64,000 bases of DNA from Hyaloperonospora brassicae (Eukaryota; Oomycota; Peronosporomycetes; Peronosporales; Peronosporaceae), in NCBI GenBank assembly GCA_947650285.1, contig CANTFL010001260.1:62001-126000 (forward strand). Direction: 5' to 3'. The notes beneath the pieces are model-generated. The model was not told the DNA's origin and made no database searches. It saw only the letters and a list, made by a program, of their open reading frames with translations. Each line of letters begins with the position of its first letter. Positions within the stretch are counted from its first letter, which is position 1. Positions 10,020 through 21,273 of this stretch are shown here, piece by piece. The position numbers were made by a program, and so were the translations under genes.

Positions 10020-13000
10020 TCAGCTGTCGTCTACCTCCATCGCCGAAGAAGTCGTGTCCGGTCGTTTTTCGACACGGTCGTAATCCTGGAGCTCCTCGCT
10101 CTCCGGTTCAACATCTTCCATCGCTGCGTCGCTCTCGTCGTCTTCCTCCACTACATCGTCTTCGGGATCGCTGTTGCCGTCGTCTTGCGCCTCGCGAGCT
10201 GCCCCGCCCTCCTCTTCTTCGTTCTCCTCGTAGTTGACAATGATCACGTCGTCCGCTGTCAAATCTGTCGACAACAACTTCTCCAGCAGACCAATGCGCT
10301 CCTTCTTCACCACCAGCGGCTCGGCTTCCGTCTTCATGGAGGAGCCACAAGTCGATGCGGGAACTGCACTCGCATGAACAGTGTCATCGTCACTTCCGCC
10401 CTCTTTCTTCATCACCACATCAGCTGCAACGTTGTCGCCCGCCTTTCGCCGGGCTACCTCGTAATCGGAAATGGCAGCTACGTGCGCCGCCACAGATTTG
10501 GCTAGCGAGTTTGTCTCCCGACGAATGTCGTACCCCCCTCCAGCACTGAAACTACTCGGCCATCGCACACCTCGGCAGCCAGCTTGAGAACCTCCGACGT
10601 GGCCCATGCGTAGTCCTCCTCGATATATCCGGCAGGCACGTTGGGGTTGTGGACAGCGGCCACACCGCCCAGGATATCGTCGCGATGACCATCGAAGCCT
10701 GCCGAGATAAATATGATATTCGGCTGGAACGCTCTGATTGCTGGCAGTACTTTCGACTCAACGGCGGACCGGAAGGCTTGCGACCCGCTCCCGGCGCCCG
10801 TGTTTTCGAGCGCCACATTCACAAGATTGCCCGTCTCACATGACTTCCCCGTTCCCGGAAAGTATTTTCCGGACGAGTACAAATGGATGGACGCGAAGAA
10901 TGCGTCCGGGTCGTCCTTCAGCAGCTCCTCCGTCCCATTTCCGTGGTGGATGTCCCAATCGAGCACTGCAACTTTGCTGATCCATGGGTACAAACGCGCG
11001 TGGGTAGCGCCGATCACCACGTTGTTCAGTAAGCAAAAGCCCGATGATGGGGCATTCTCTGTCCGGCCATGGCGACCGACATGGTGTCCCGGAGGACGCA
11101 CCAGACACACAGCGTTGCGATACTCTTTGCGCACGACCCGGTCCACAGCCAGGCACACAGTACCTGCAGCCGCGCGGGCAACATCCCATGATTTGCTGCT
11201 CACGAACGTGTCCAACTCCACGCCATTTTGCTCGAGACTGGCAGCGCCAAAGGCTCCAACCAGCAGCGGTCGTCTGTTCTTGCCTTTTCCCCCATGCTTT
11301 GGTGTTTCTTCGCGGATGCCCGAGTCGGACTCGAACACAAGAGCCCTTTGTGAAGGCGAAGATGCCGTAGGAGACGAAACGAGTTGTGATCCAGCCTCAA
11401 TCGATTTTTCCTTCAGTTGCCGCAAATACGTCGGCGAGTGTACCATCAGCAGTGTCGTCTCGGGAGGACAGAGCTCCTCTGGTGACATCGAGAGACGGTC
11501 AAGTTTGAGCGTCTCTTGGTGCTTCTTTACTAGCGAATTTAGCATAGTCACCACTCGCTGCAGCACAGGAAATACATTTGGTCAGATACACCATTATATA
11601 ACATAGGTACTCAATGCAGTATCGACAGTACATTGCACTCACATCGATGCGCTCCGGGCACTCCGGGTGGTTCTTCGGTGTCTGGTGATCGATAAACACA
11701 GGGTGATACATCACCGACGTTGTCGGTCCTAGCGGTGCTGGTACTGGACTCGCATGGTCCTGCGTCAAACGGGTCATCACACGTTTCAACTCCTCCATGA
11801 CGCCATACGGGGAGTCATGTTCTGCATCCTCTTCACCCATCTCGGACGAAGGCTGTACTGTCATTTGCTCGCCCTCTCGTTTCAGACACGTCTTGGACAA
11901 ATACGTACTTGCATGAGCCAGTAATGTACAGTTAAGCTCCTCTGGCCACTGGATGCGCTGCCACTGAGCCAAACATGATTCAATTGCTCTGCGTAGCTCC
12001 AGTTCCCGTCGAAATCGCCCAGGAGCTTTCTGTGGCTTCGTATCTACACTATTTTCATTGCTCGCGAGGAATGACGCCATCTCCGATATCCCAGCTTCTT
12101 CGCTTGTCAGGCATAGCGTCGTGTCAACAATCGGAGTGTTGGCTGACAGCACGATGTTTTCGGTCGACCTGCTTGTAATCTCATTGCCGATTTCTGTTGC
12201 CCCTTTTTCTGCAACAACAGGTACTGTTACAGTCTCCGTTTCTGTTTTTACTGCATTCGCAATTTTTGACTCCGTCGCCACTTCCTCTATATCCATATTT
12301 TCTACCTTCTGCTCTGACTCTATGGGCTTCGCAGTCGCAGCCCCGGGCGGTGTTGCCATCGTTACTGACAAAGTGGCTTTCCCAGGAGGCTGATCAACTT
12401 CAGTTGTATGATTCAGTAAGGAGCGCTGGATGGCTTGTACCATTTCCAGTGATGAGCTCCGTTCTTTCCAAAGCGCTTCCATTTCACCTGTGTAAAAGTT
12501 GACGTAGGCTTGCCGTAAACCTAAACTGCCATCGAAGTCATGGCAATCATCGCCGCCGGTCGCAATCATTTCGGTATCGCTTTCCAGCTCCAACCCTTCG
12601 GATGCAGTCGATATTGTATCAGTGGGATACCCGACGACTTGAGCAATATTTTCACGCTTTATGACTACGCTGTTGGCATCAATGCCAATATCTGCAGTGT
12701 CAACCGAGCAAGTACGGCCATCTTCAATACCAAGCTCCTTTCCTGACAACTGTGTCAAACTGATGAGTGCGTTTCGATAGTACTCGAACTCTTGAGCAAA
12801 GTCCTCAAACCGAAGAGACAACTTATGGAAACAATTCAGTAAAGCCTCTTCGCACTCATCCAGCAGGTCGCCTAGAATCGGGTCGAACGAGTGCTGCATC
12901 AATTTTACAAGCCTGGCATCCTGACTCACGCGCGCGTGGTTCTCTAGCACCAACGAAGCCTTCAAGTCGAGTCCGCTCATAGCTTCACGGTACACGACTG

Positions 13001-16000
13001 ACATCTCATCCAGCTGGTCCTGCTTGATTCTCATCATCCCCTGTAATGCGTGCTGGTAGTCAACTCCACGCTGAATACGTTGTCGGACTTGACCTTCACC
13101 GATGTGAAGTTGGCGCAGATGCTCCATCCATGCAGTTTTTCCATCCGGCGCAACAGAAGACGAGCATACTTCGTCTTCGGAGACTTCCATTTCAGCAACT
13201 TCCCTCTCCGTCAAATAAACATCATCAACAAACGTATCTGGCGCTGGCGTCTTCCCTGATAGCGGAAGCAGTCGCCACACGTCTTCGGCCGCTGTGCGAA
13301 CGGCCAAACAGAATTCCCACTCATATGTGTCTTCAGGTATGCTTACTACAGCTGATGGCGAAGAACAACTGCCACCTTTCGTAGCCGCGTCATCACTCGG
13401 CTTCGTACTATCAACTTCAGATATGCTTACAACAGCCGACGGCGAAGAACAACTGCCACCTTTCGTAGCCACGTCATCTTTCGGCTTCGTACGATTATCT
13501 TCATGCTTTATGCTAGTCGCGCGACTGTCAGATGATGGAACTTCCTGACGGTCGCTGCCCTTGCTGCCATCTACATTGCGTCCTTCGAGAAGCTCAGGCT
13601 GCTCTGCATCGTCCCCTTCATCCATTTTAGTTGCTTTTGACTCATCTTCCGGTGACTTAGCTTCAATATCGGTTTCCGCTACCTTTTCCGTCTCATTCTT
13701 TCTTTCTTCGGCTTCCAGCTCATTCTCTTGATGGTCCTCCTTTTCTATCGCTCTTTCCTCCGCTGCTGTTATCAAAGATCGCGCAACCTCGTTCGTCTCC
13801 TTGCTCGCAGATCCGTCAATGTCTGCATCTTGCGGCTTAGCATCAGCACATGTGCGTGACTTGTCAGCAACTTTGCTCATGTCTTCATTCGCACTCTGGC
13901 GGCTTGCTTCACACCCAATGGCATGTTCGGTTCCTTCCGCTTCTGCCACTACCAACGTGACTGGCCGATCAATTGTTTCGTTTTCTGGTTTCTCATCAGC
14001 TGTCGCTTCCGGTTTCACGCTAACAACCATCACGACTTCCTCTGCCTTGTCTACATCGCCGACTACATCGTTCTTCATCTCTTCGTCAGGCCGCACTACA
14101 AGCTCAGATGGGTTTACCCCATTCCCATGTGTTTGTTGGCTCAACCCGACGGGTTCCAACATTTGCACTTTCCGCTTCACATATCGCGCATGTGACAAAA
14201 AACCAGATCCCTTCAGCGTCTCGAGTCTTAGCTTTGCCGTGGGGGAGACACTGTTACTGGGAGCGGGACAAGTGCTGTTTAAAGTACACGCAACTTCAGT
14301 CTCAATATCGTGCACAAAGCGGGCCAGTTTCTGCTTCTCGTTTCTGCTTGACATTTGAAGTCGGGCGCGGTAGTCAACGACAGTTTGCAGTTTGCTCTCG
14401 AAGCGTCCATTGTATATCGAGTTCGCATCAGTTCCGTCAACTTTGACCTTCAGATGCGCAAGATCATTGATAGCGCTGATCAATTTCAAATGCCGAGAAC
14501 TCGACAGCAAATCCAGGATGGGGGCACAGGAAGGTGGTGGCTGGAAGAGGGGGTCTTCAGGTACGTCGGCTGCGTAAAGGCTTAACTCTTCGGTCATCAA
14601 CGAGACCGCATCCTGAATCTGCTTATTGCTCTGTCTCGATTTCTGATCGCGAGTCGTGAACTCCTTCTTGATCGTAGGCCCGGAGCCAAATATCTCGGTT
14701 TTTACATATGACGGAACGCAAGTGACATCATCTCCCTGTTTCGTGTCTTCCTCTTCGCTTTCTTCGAGCGTCGAATGCAAACCCCACTGAACTCGCTGCG
14801 AAGCCTCTACCATTTTTACTGATCGCTGTAACTTTGACATCCACGTGTTCAGCTTTGTAATCGACAAATTGTGTTTCGCATTCTGGACGCCGCGGCTAGC
14901 ATGGCTCGGTCTCCCAGCCTGGTTCGCCACCTTTTGTTGCTCCACCTCGAATAGCTGCTTCAGCAGCTCATCACGTTTATCTGGGAAATTAAGAACAATC
15001 TCGCCAGAACGAGCATCACTGGAGCCGTTTGGACCTCCAAAGTACTGCAACGCTGCCCTGTCGTATGCCATTGCTGCATCTTCTGCTGTGGGAAATGTGC
15101 CCAAATTGATCACCTTTCCATTGACGAGAATTTGCGCGTGTGCATACACACGATGTACCTGGACTCCCAGATACTTCTTGCCCAATCGCTTATCATCAAA
15201 TGAACCAATTACTGGCTCGCCGGATTCTGCCTTCTGACGCTTGGCTTTTCGATGAACATCGGGCGAGGCTAGTAAATGCTTGCCACGTCCGCGACCTCGC
15301 CCGCGTCCACGACCTCTGCCTCGTCCACGTCCAGGAGAAACGCGGTGCTCTGCGGGTGAAGGACGAGCATCTGGCAACGCAGCACGATGTTCTGTTGCAG
15401 GATTTGAAACGTGCGGACGACCGCTAAACGACTCTTCTGGATGGCTGAAGCTGTCGTGCAGATGCGGGAAATTCAGTTGCGCGCTCTTGCCGTAGTGCAT
15501 GAGTGCTGCCTTGTCGTACGCATGAGCCGCCTCGATCTCGCTTCCATAGGTGCCTAGCTGGAGGTACTTGGACCCCTGCCAGAGTTTGGCCACGAATGGC
15601 TTCTTGACGCCCCGCATCGACACTTTGGACACACCTCTATACTTGGACTCCTTCATGTGGACAGCCGACTCGGCGGAAGCGGACGTGGCGGACAAAGAAG
15701 AAGGCGACACAGAGTCTGCCTCTGCACGTGGATCGGACGATCGTTTGCCGGGAGCTCCTGCGGTCGGACGTAAGTCAGTGGCCGGGGAGACGTCGGTGCA
15801 GTTCTGACAGTAGAAATCCCCCGCCGGTATCTCGGTCAGAGGGGGCACAAGACAGTACGTGTGGTACTCGCCGTCACAGCCGTCACAGAGTAAGATGCTG
15901 TCGCCGTTCTGGTCGGAGCTGCAAACGACGCAGCCGTTGCCCTGCGCATGGTACGGCTCTCCCGTCTGTCAGCACACAGCAACGGAAGATGAGGTGTTAG

Positions 16001-16111
16001 TGTCAGTTGGCGTGTCGGGAGGCAGACAGAAGGACCGCCACACACACACACACACACCACTCCCGACGTCTTTTCGCGCTGCTTGGCATGTTCCTCGGCC
16101 CCGCCGAACAT
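10020..16111 (-). CDS. PHD finger - AP2 - AP2 - histone deacetylase fusion, with one frame slip (about 1,971 aa)
   Basis: Exons: 16058-16111, 11643-15965, 10020-11557; introns GTGTGT...CAG and GTGAGT...CAG, both phase 0. Residues about 30-74 form a C4HC3 PHD finger (CVVC ... CDGC ... HTYC ... CQNC). Two AP2 domains follow at about 126-185 (KYRGVSKV ... LNFP) and 282-346 (KYLGVQVH ... LNFP), separated by an RG-repeat. About 1,000 residues are acidic and disordered. The class II HDAC domain starts near 1435 (NHPECPERID) and shows RPPGHH (1616-1618), DWDIHHGNG (D1661, H1663) and SAGFD (D1748). The frame breaks at a run of six C at 10533-10538, inside VLEGG and just before the active-site tyrosine; the next frame continues YDIRRETNSLAK to 10020. 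Likely role: chromatin reading, DNA binding and lysine deacetylation in one nuclear protein. The frame slip may be a sequencing error. Confidence 0.8.
13339..13492 (-). repeat. 84-bp tandem duplication inside the fusion gene
   Basis: Two copies, 84 bp apart, encode 28-residue units that both contain ATKGGSCSSPSAVVSI. The period is a multiple of three, so the frame is kept. This lies in the disordered linker ahead of the deacetylase domain. Confidence 0.85.
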
Positions 16112-17425
16112 GTCCGATTCTCAAAGTGTGGACTAAACGAAGTGAGGAGGGGAAGTGAGGGGTGGCATACTGAATTTGAATGGGCTACAAAAAGGTCACC
16201 ACTCACAGAGCCGACCCATGGCCAGAGCTGCGACGACTACTTGTTTACAGTGCAGCACGGTTTAGAAACGTCGTGCACGGGAAATAGAAGCTGAGGCGCG
16301 ATTTACAGTACTCTATGTCTAAGAAACGTCGCGCACAGTAAATACCCGTCAAATTGCTATTGATGACCGGTTTCCATTTCTTTGGGCATAGATCAGCAGG
16401 TCAAATGTAGTTGCGCGTTGAGCTGCCTGCTGTCACTATGTTCATCGAAAACGCCCATCATCATAGCGGAAGTTCTCAATCTATTCATGCACATTATCCG
16501 GAAAAGCCCAAGTAATGTACTGGAATAAAATGAACGACATGCCACCGCTATGCGTGCAACTTCTACGGGCGCTCAGAGTGGGTGCGTCAAGGTGAGCAAT
16601 GCATCTATACTTTCGACTGTCGGCGCCGGCTTTGATGATCAGTATGGACTGAGTTGACTACAGTGGCGAACTTGTCGAGTGGAGTGCCGAAACCGACCGA
16701 GCGGCTCTTTGCTTATTGCAAATACCGCAACAGTCGGGTCTATCGGTAGAACTGATGTGTACGAGCGGCATCTTATCGTCGCTCTCATGCGGTGGTGCAT
16801 TTGTCTCTGTCTTTTCTGCAGTGTCCACGCTCTCTCGCGTCGTGAATTCATGTGGACGATGCCGTTTTCGTCGCCATCATCGGTGTTGGTGTCTCCATCT
16901 CTGGCATCGAAGTCGTCGTCATATGAGGGCATCTCCTCACCTCAGCATGTGACGGTATCCTCTGGCTAGAAGTTGGTGGAAGAGCACTAGCAGAAAAGGT
17001 TGGCCATCCATATGGTCTTCTTGCGCACGGGAGACGACACAGTCATTTGTACACAAGAGCTCGTCATGCGTTACGCGCCGCTTGGTTGCTGTATGTACCG
17101 AGTGCAAACTGACCGCTAGAAAGGAACTGTTGGCCATCAGACACGCACTACTGCAGAGTCTCTTGTAAGCTGGAACGATAAAGCAGAGCTTGGAGACCAC
17201 AATGGAGAATCGACGTAGCTACCAGAGCGTTTCAAACAGCCCATGCGTTGCAAAATGCATCATGTGAGTACCGTTCACTAGAATGCCCATCAGACAGCGC
17301 AGCCCGTCAGCAACAACGCGAAAGTCGGCAAGGATTGATCCATGCCAACAATTCGAGCACTAAGTGCACACGAGACAGAGCCTCGAGTGCAACAAGGCTG
17401 ATCCTCGGAACAACCAACGTCACGT
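16112..17425. other. Intergenic, no gene recognised
   Basis: Holds the promoter of the fusion gene at its left end and the 3' flank of the next minus-strand gene at its right end. ORFs here are short and overlap on both strands without family features. Confidence 0.5.
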
Positions 17426-18991
17426 TCACGCTTCTTTCGCATACACTTTCTTGCCAGCCTCGTTGATGTAATATTTGCCTCCGCGAGGGCCAACATGATA
17501 TACGCGGTCGTCCGTCTGGACCACATCGGCGTCGGTGTAATCACTGCCATCTGAAGACGAGCTGTCGCGATACGAAGACTCTTGGCTCGAACGTGAAACC
17601 GATTGTTTCGCTGTCTTCTTCGCAGCGACCGGAGGTCGAGGGTTTCGCTTTGCTCTCGACGGCTTCGGCTTGTTCGCGTTCTTAGTCTGCGGCGTCGCTT
17701 TTGTTTTCGCCAACGGTTTCTTCTTGTTCGTTTTTGCCGATCTCGCAGGTGCGACGGACCGTGGAGGCTCACTGGAGATTTCTCGTGTCGTCATAGCGGG
17801 GACAGATGCCTGCGCCTCTTTTTTCTTGTGACGCGATCGGAATATCTTAGCTGCCAAACGAGAAAACGGGTTGCGATGATGCTTCTCAGTAGACGCGGGT
17901 GTGCTTGACACAGCATTGTTTCGGATCCTTGATTCTGGGTCCCGCTTCTTTGCTGGTGACGGAGGCGCTAATCGCGGTCCCCTTACTGGTGACGGTGAGC
18001 GCAATCTGGAACGGACGGGCTGCTGAAGCTCCGGCTTGTCTTTTGCAAGATCCCACAGCACGGGTCGATCGCCGATGTCCAGCAGAATGAACTGCTGGCG
18101 CAAGCTTACGTACAAATGACGCCCATTGGCGGCGATCATAGCATCTTGGAAAATATCGTCTTGAGCGTGCTTGGCGATCTGAACGAGGCGGTCGTATTCA
18201 CGAGTCGAGATTTTTTTGGCTTGTTTATGCTGTGTGGCAGTCGTCGACTCCAGCGTGTCCACTGCTTCTTTGGCGTTGATCAGCATCGCGTCCACCTTCT
18301 TGTGCAGCACTTGATTACTCGTCGCCAGCATGAGGCGGAGATTGCTCGAATGATTGAGGATCTGGCGCAGCTCATCGCCCATGCGACGCTCCACGGGGAG
18401 ACGCTCGTTGAGCCGAAGCATGACCTCGAGTCCAATGTAATGGGCGGCCTCGAGTTTGTCCTTGTTCGCCGCGTTCGAGCTGTTGCGACACGCCTGCTGC
18501 GTTGCAGGCATGCGCATGTTGTGCGTGTGCAGCGGCACGTTGGGAAGGGCGTTGAGCTCGCCCCGAGCGTACATCTTGGCGAGCGCCGCCTCGGTGTACT
18601 CGGTAAGAGCTGCTGAGACCATTGCGATCTCTAAGATCTCGTCTTTTGTCAGTTTGTCGCCCTCGTGCAGTGGACCCACCGCGTCTTCGACCCACTGCAG
18701 TAGCGCTGCTTTGCTCTTACTCGTTTTGCGCCCGACTTCTCGAGCCAGTGACATGTGGTGGTTCTTGAAGTAGTTGCGGTACTTGCAGAAGCGGTCGTTG
18801 TCGCTGGTCCACAGTGTTTGCGCACGTCGCGTGTTGTTCGGGCAGTGGATGTCAGCGACAGTGAACTCGGCGCGCGCTTCGGCCGAAATCTCGTCAGCGA
18901 CTGGTGCCGTTCCGCCATGGGCTCTCGACGCACGTGGACGGGCCGCGTCGGTCGTTGACTGCGTTGAGGGGCGCGAGTGCTTGGAGCCCAT
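17426..18991 (-). CDS. Protein with C-terminal PBCV-specific basic adaptor domain, probable N-myristoylation site (521 aa)
   Basis: Single exon. It starts MGSKHSRPSTQS, which fits an N-myristoylation signal (Gly2, Ser/basic at 6-7). Residues 40-320 are mostly helical with no family I recognise; 340-490 are Ser/Lys/Arg-rich, including KKTAKQSVSRSSQESS. The last 25 residues contain VGPRGGKYYINEAGKKVY, the signature of the 'PBCV-specific basic adaptor domain', first named from Paramecium bursaria chlorella virus 1, where it is attached to diverse proteins. In nucleocytoplasmic large DNA viruses such tails sit on packaged enzymes; their role in oomycetes is not known to me. Capture from a virus, or wider eukaryotic use of the domain, are both possible. 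The domain call is strong; overall function is unknown. Confidence 0.72.
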   Translation of the reverse strand: MGSKHSRPSTQSTTDAARPRASRAHGGTAPVADEISAEARAEFTVADIHCPNNTRRAQTLWTSDNDRFCKYRNYFKNHHMSLAREVGRKTSKSKAALLQWVEDAVGPLHEGDKLTKDEILEIAMVSAALTEYTEAALAKMYARGELNALPNVPLHTHNMRMPATQQACRNSSNAANKDKLEAAHYIGLEVMLRLNERLPVERRMGDELRQILNHSSNLRLMLATSNQVLHKKVDAMLINAKEAVDTLESTTATQHKQAKKISTREYDRLVQIAKHAQDDIFQDAMIAANGRHLYVSLRQQFILLDIGDRPVLWDLAKDKPELQQPVRSRLRSPSPVRGPRLAPPSPAKKRDPESRIRNNAVSSTPASTEKHHRNPFSRLAAKIFRSRHKKKEAQASVPAMTTREISSEPPRSVAPARSAKTNKKKPLAKTKATPQTKNANKPKPSRAKRNPRPPVAAKKTAKQSVSRSSQESSYRDSSSSDGSDYTDADVVQTDDRVYHVGPRGGKYYINEAGKKVYAKEA

Positions 18992-19986
18992 CGGATGTGC
19001 TTCTGGACAGGTGGAGCGGCGTTTGGCCGGCGGTCTGCGCGACGGTCGCCATGAATGTCACTAATGTGAAACGCCGGTCGTTTCTCAGCAACCGACGACG
19101 CAGTGACAGCTCGATGAGATTCGCCGAAAACCTGACTCGGACGACGGACAGACCGAAAGTCCCGAGTTGCGCTCGAGCTCTGACTTCCTGTGGAAGTCCG
19201 TCGTGCATAACGTCCACAACCGCCAAGCAAGAAAAGGTACTTGACGACCGTCTGGTGAGAGGGAACGCACTGATCGCATGCACATGTCCCATCTCTGCAC
19301 CCGCGGAAGGTCGATCGATCGCTGAGCTCAGCCCAGCGGGCACGACTGAAGCCTGCAACAATCGTCATAGACGACAGGTTATTTTCTCGTCCCTGTTACA
19401 CTGCTGGCTGAGGCACTGCGGCGTTAATTGCATGCATAGGGGCACCGGCGATAGTGCGTACATGGGAGTCTTCACCGACGCACGGTACTGGTAAAATCCA
19501 ACAAACTATCAACTTGATGCTGCAGCAACTGGCGCACCATTCGCTGCTACGTCAGACATTTCGCGCGTAGTCGCGTGTCTACTTGAGCTTACGGCACTCT
19601 CACGCACGTTGATTCGAGCAAGCTTCCGCACGCTCAGCTGAGCGTCAGAGCCAAGTTTGGGCAAAGCTGTCCCCTAAACTAGGACATGGCAGGAGCGACC
19701 ATCAAATAGAGCAGGAGCGACTGTCAAATAGAGCTCGACCCGCATCCAAATAGAGCAGAAGGCGACGAGCGGCCCAGTCGAAGCTCTCTGCAGAGTACTA
19801 TTTGTATTCCACATCCTTGTCGCACAAACACGCGACAAGACAAATCTGGAAAACGATTTCTTCCATTTTGTCTGTGGCGGGCGCAAATCGCAGCCGGCTA
19901 AGATCTCTCCATCCGCAGTCAGCTGCACGCTCGAGCAGCTCCGTCGTCTCACCGCCCGAGAGCGAGCACAGCCAGAGAGTCGAGAC
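18992..19986. other. Divergent intergenic region
   Basis: Lies between a minus-strand gene starting at 18991 and a plus-strand gene starting at 19987, so it should hold both promoters. I see no convincing coding frame. Confidence 0.5.
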
Positions 19987-21273
19987 ATGGTCCTGGGCAT
20001 CGTCTCCGCCGGCGCTGGCGCGACGAAGACGCTCCTGAGCTTCTACGGTGCACTGCTGCACTACTGGGTGCGCCGTGGCAGCTACGCCGACTGCCCCTTT
20101 TTCGCCGACGACCTGCACGCCAAGACGTATGTCTACTCGATCGCACTGCTCAACTCGCTGTGGAGCCAGCCGCACTACCGCCACTCCAGCTTCCACAAGG
20201 ACCTGGTCACGAACCTGCGCAACGTTGCGATACCGGGCACAGGCGTTCCGCTCTCGATCGTGAGCTGCTCACGTCTCGTTCTCTTCCCCTTCTTGCTTTT
20301 CGTGTACCCATGGCTCTGTGCCATTGGTGCCTTCTTCGAGCTCCCGAGAGAGTACTCGAACCAACAGGGCAACATCATTGAGCGCTTCTTGCGCACGTTC
20401 GCGCAGATCTTCGTGTGTCCTCAGAACTGGTTCGCCTTCTGGCGCGTGAACTGTCATGTGGTGAGTCTCCATAGCCTCAAGACGCAGTCGCCCGGGTACA
20501 GCATGGAGAACAAATGGGACTTCCTCGTCGAGGCGGAGAAGAACGGCATTGCCGTGACGCCGTACCTCAAGTCGCCCAGCTCGCTCGTGATCAAGGACCG
20601 CAACGAGGAGGGGGGTATGGGCATCTTCATGTTCAAGAACGCTGTCAACGGAGGCGACTACATCATCCAGGAGAAGCTGGAGAACGCCCCTTCTCTGAAA
20701 AAGCTGCTGCCAGGAGTGGCGCCGCTCTCGACTTTCCGCATCATCACGGCGTCACGGCACGGCCTGGGAGCAGAGGAAGCGCTCAAGGACGGCGGCAATG
20801 GCGTCAAGTCGCTCAGCTGCGTGTTTCGCGCTGGATTAGCCGGTGCGGCAACGGACCACAAGTCCATCATGTTCGACGTCGACATGGAGTCGGGCAAGAT
20901 CCTCAAGGGCTCCACCACGACGCACTGGTACCGCGTCGGACCACAGCACATGTTCCGCGGCAACTGCAGCGTCGGGCACGACATCACGAGCCACCCGGAC
21001 ACGGGCGTTCCGATCACGGGCAACGTGATTGCAGAGATCAAGGCGATGAAGCGACTCGCGGAGGAGGCGCATTACAAGCTGATGAAAGACGTGCCGCTCT
21101 GTGGCTGGGACGTGGCCATCACCGACGTGGGTGTGCTGCTGCTGGAGGTCAACATCTCGTGCAACTTTTTCCGCGGGACGTTCGACCAGACGTGGTACTT
21201 CCGGTTCTTGGACGACTACTTCCGTCATCTCGAGCAGGTGGCGCCCAGCACGACCGCGAAGAAGATCGAGTAG
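19987..21273 (+). CDS. ATP-grasp-fold protein (428 aa)
   Basis: Single exon. A hydrophobic segment near residues 95-118 (LVLFPFLLFVYPWLCAIGAFF) could be a membrane anchor. The second half reads as an ATP-grasp enzyme: SLVIKDRNEEGGMGIFMF resembles the lysine and glycine-rich ATP loop, YIIQEKLENAP the hinge, and GVLLLEVNISCNFFRG near the end carries the Glu and Asn that bind magnesium-ATP. CGWDVAITD precedes it. It most resembles the sugar-transfer-associated or YheC-like ATP-grasp group, but I cannot name a substrate. Such enzymes join a carboxylate to an amine or thiol through an acyl phosphate. The ATG at 19987 is the first in frame. Confidence 0.62.
   Translation: MVLGIVSAGAGATKTLLSFYGALLHYWVRRGSYADCPFFADDLHAKTYVYSIALLNSLWSQPHYRHSSFHKDLVTNLRNVAIPGTGVPLSIVSCSRLVLFPFLLFVYPWLCAIGAFFELPREYSNQQGNIIERFLRTFAQIFVCPQNWFAFWRVNCHVVSLHSLKTQSPGYSMENKWDFLVEAEKNGIAVTPYLKSPSSLVIKDRNEEGGMGIFMFKNAVNGGDYIIQEKLENAPSLKKLLPGVAPLSTFRIITASRHGLGAEEALKDGGNGVKSLSCVFRAGLAGAATDHKSIMFDVDMESGKILKGSTTTHWYRVGPQHMFRGNCSVGHDITSHPDTGVPITGNVIAEIKAMKRLAEEAHYKLMKDVPLCGWDVAITDVGVLLLEVNISCNFFRGTFDQTWYFRFLDDYFRHLEQVAPSTTAKKIE

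Noticed and set aside
11499..11642. Continuation of the long HDAC-fusion frame to 11499
   Set aside because: The codons after ERID are intron: GTGAGT at 11642 and GCAG before 11557 restore the deacetylase frame (RVVTML).
18372..19368. Arg-rich minus-strand frames around 18649-19368
   Set aside because: Other-frame shadow of the adaptor-domain gene and its promoter; no motifs.
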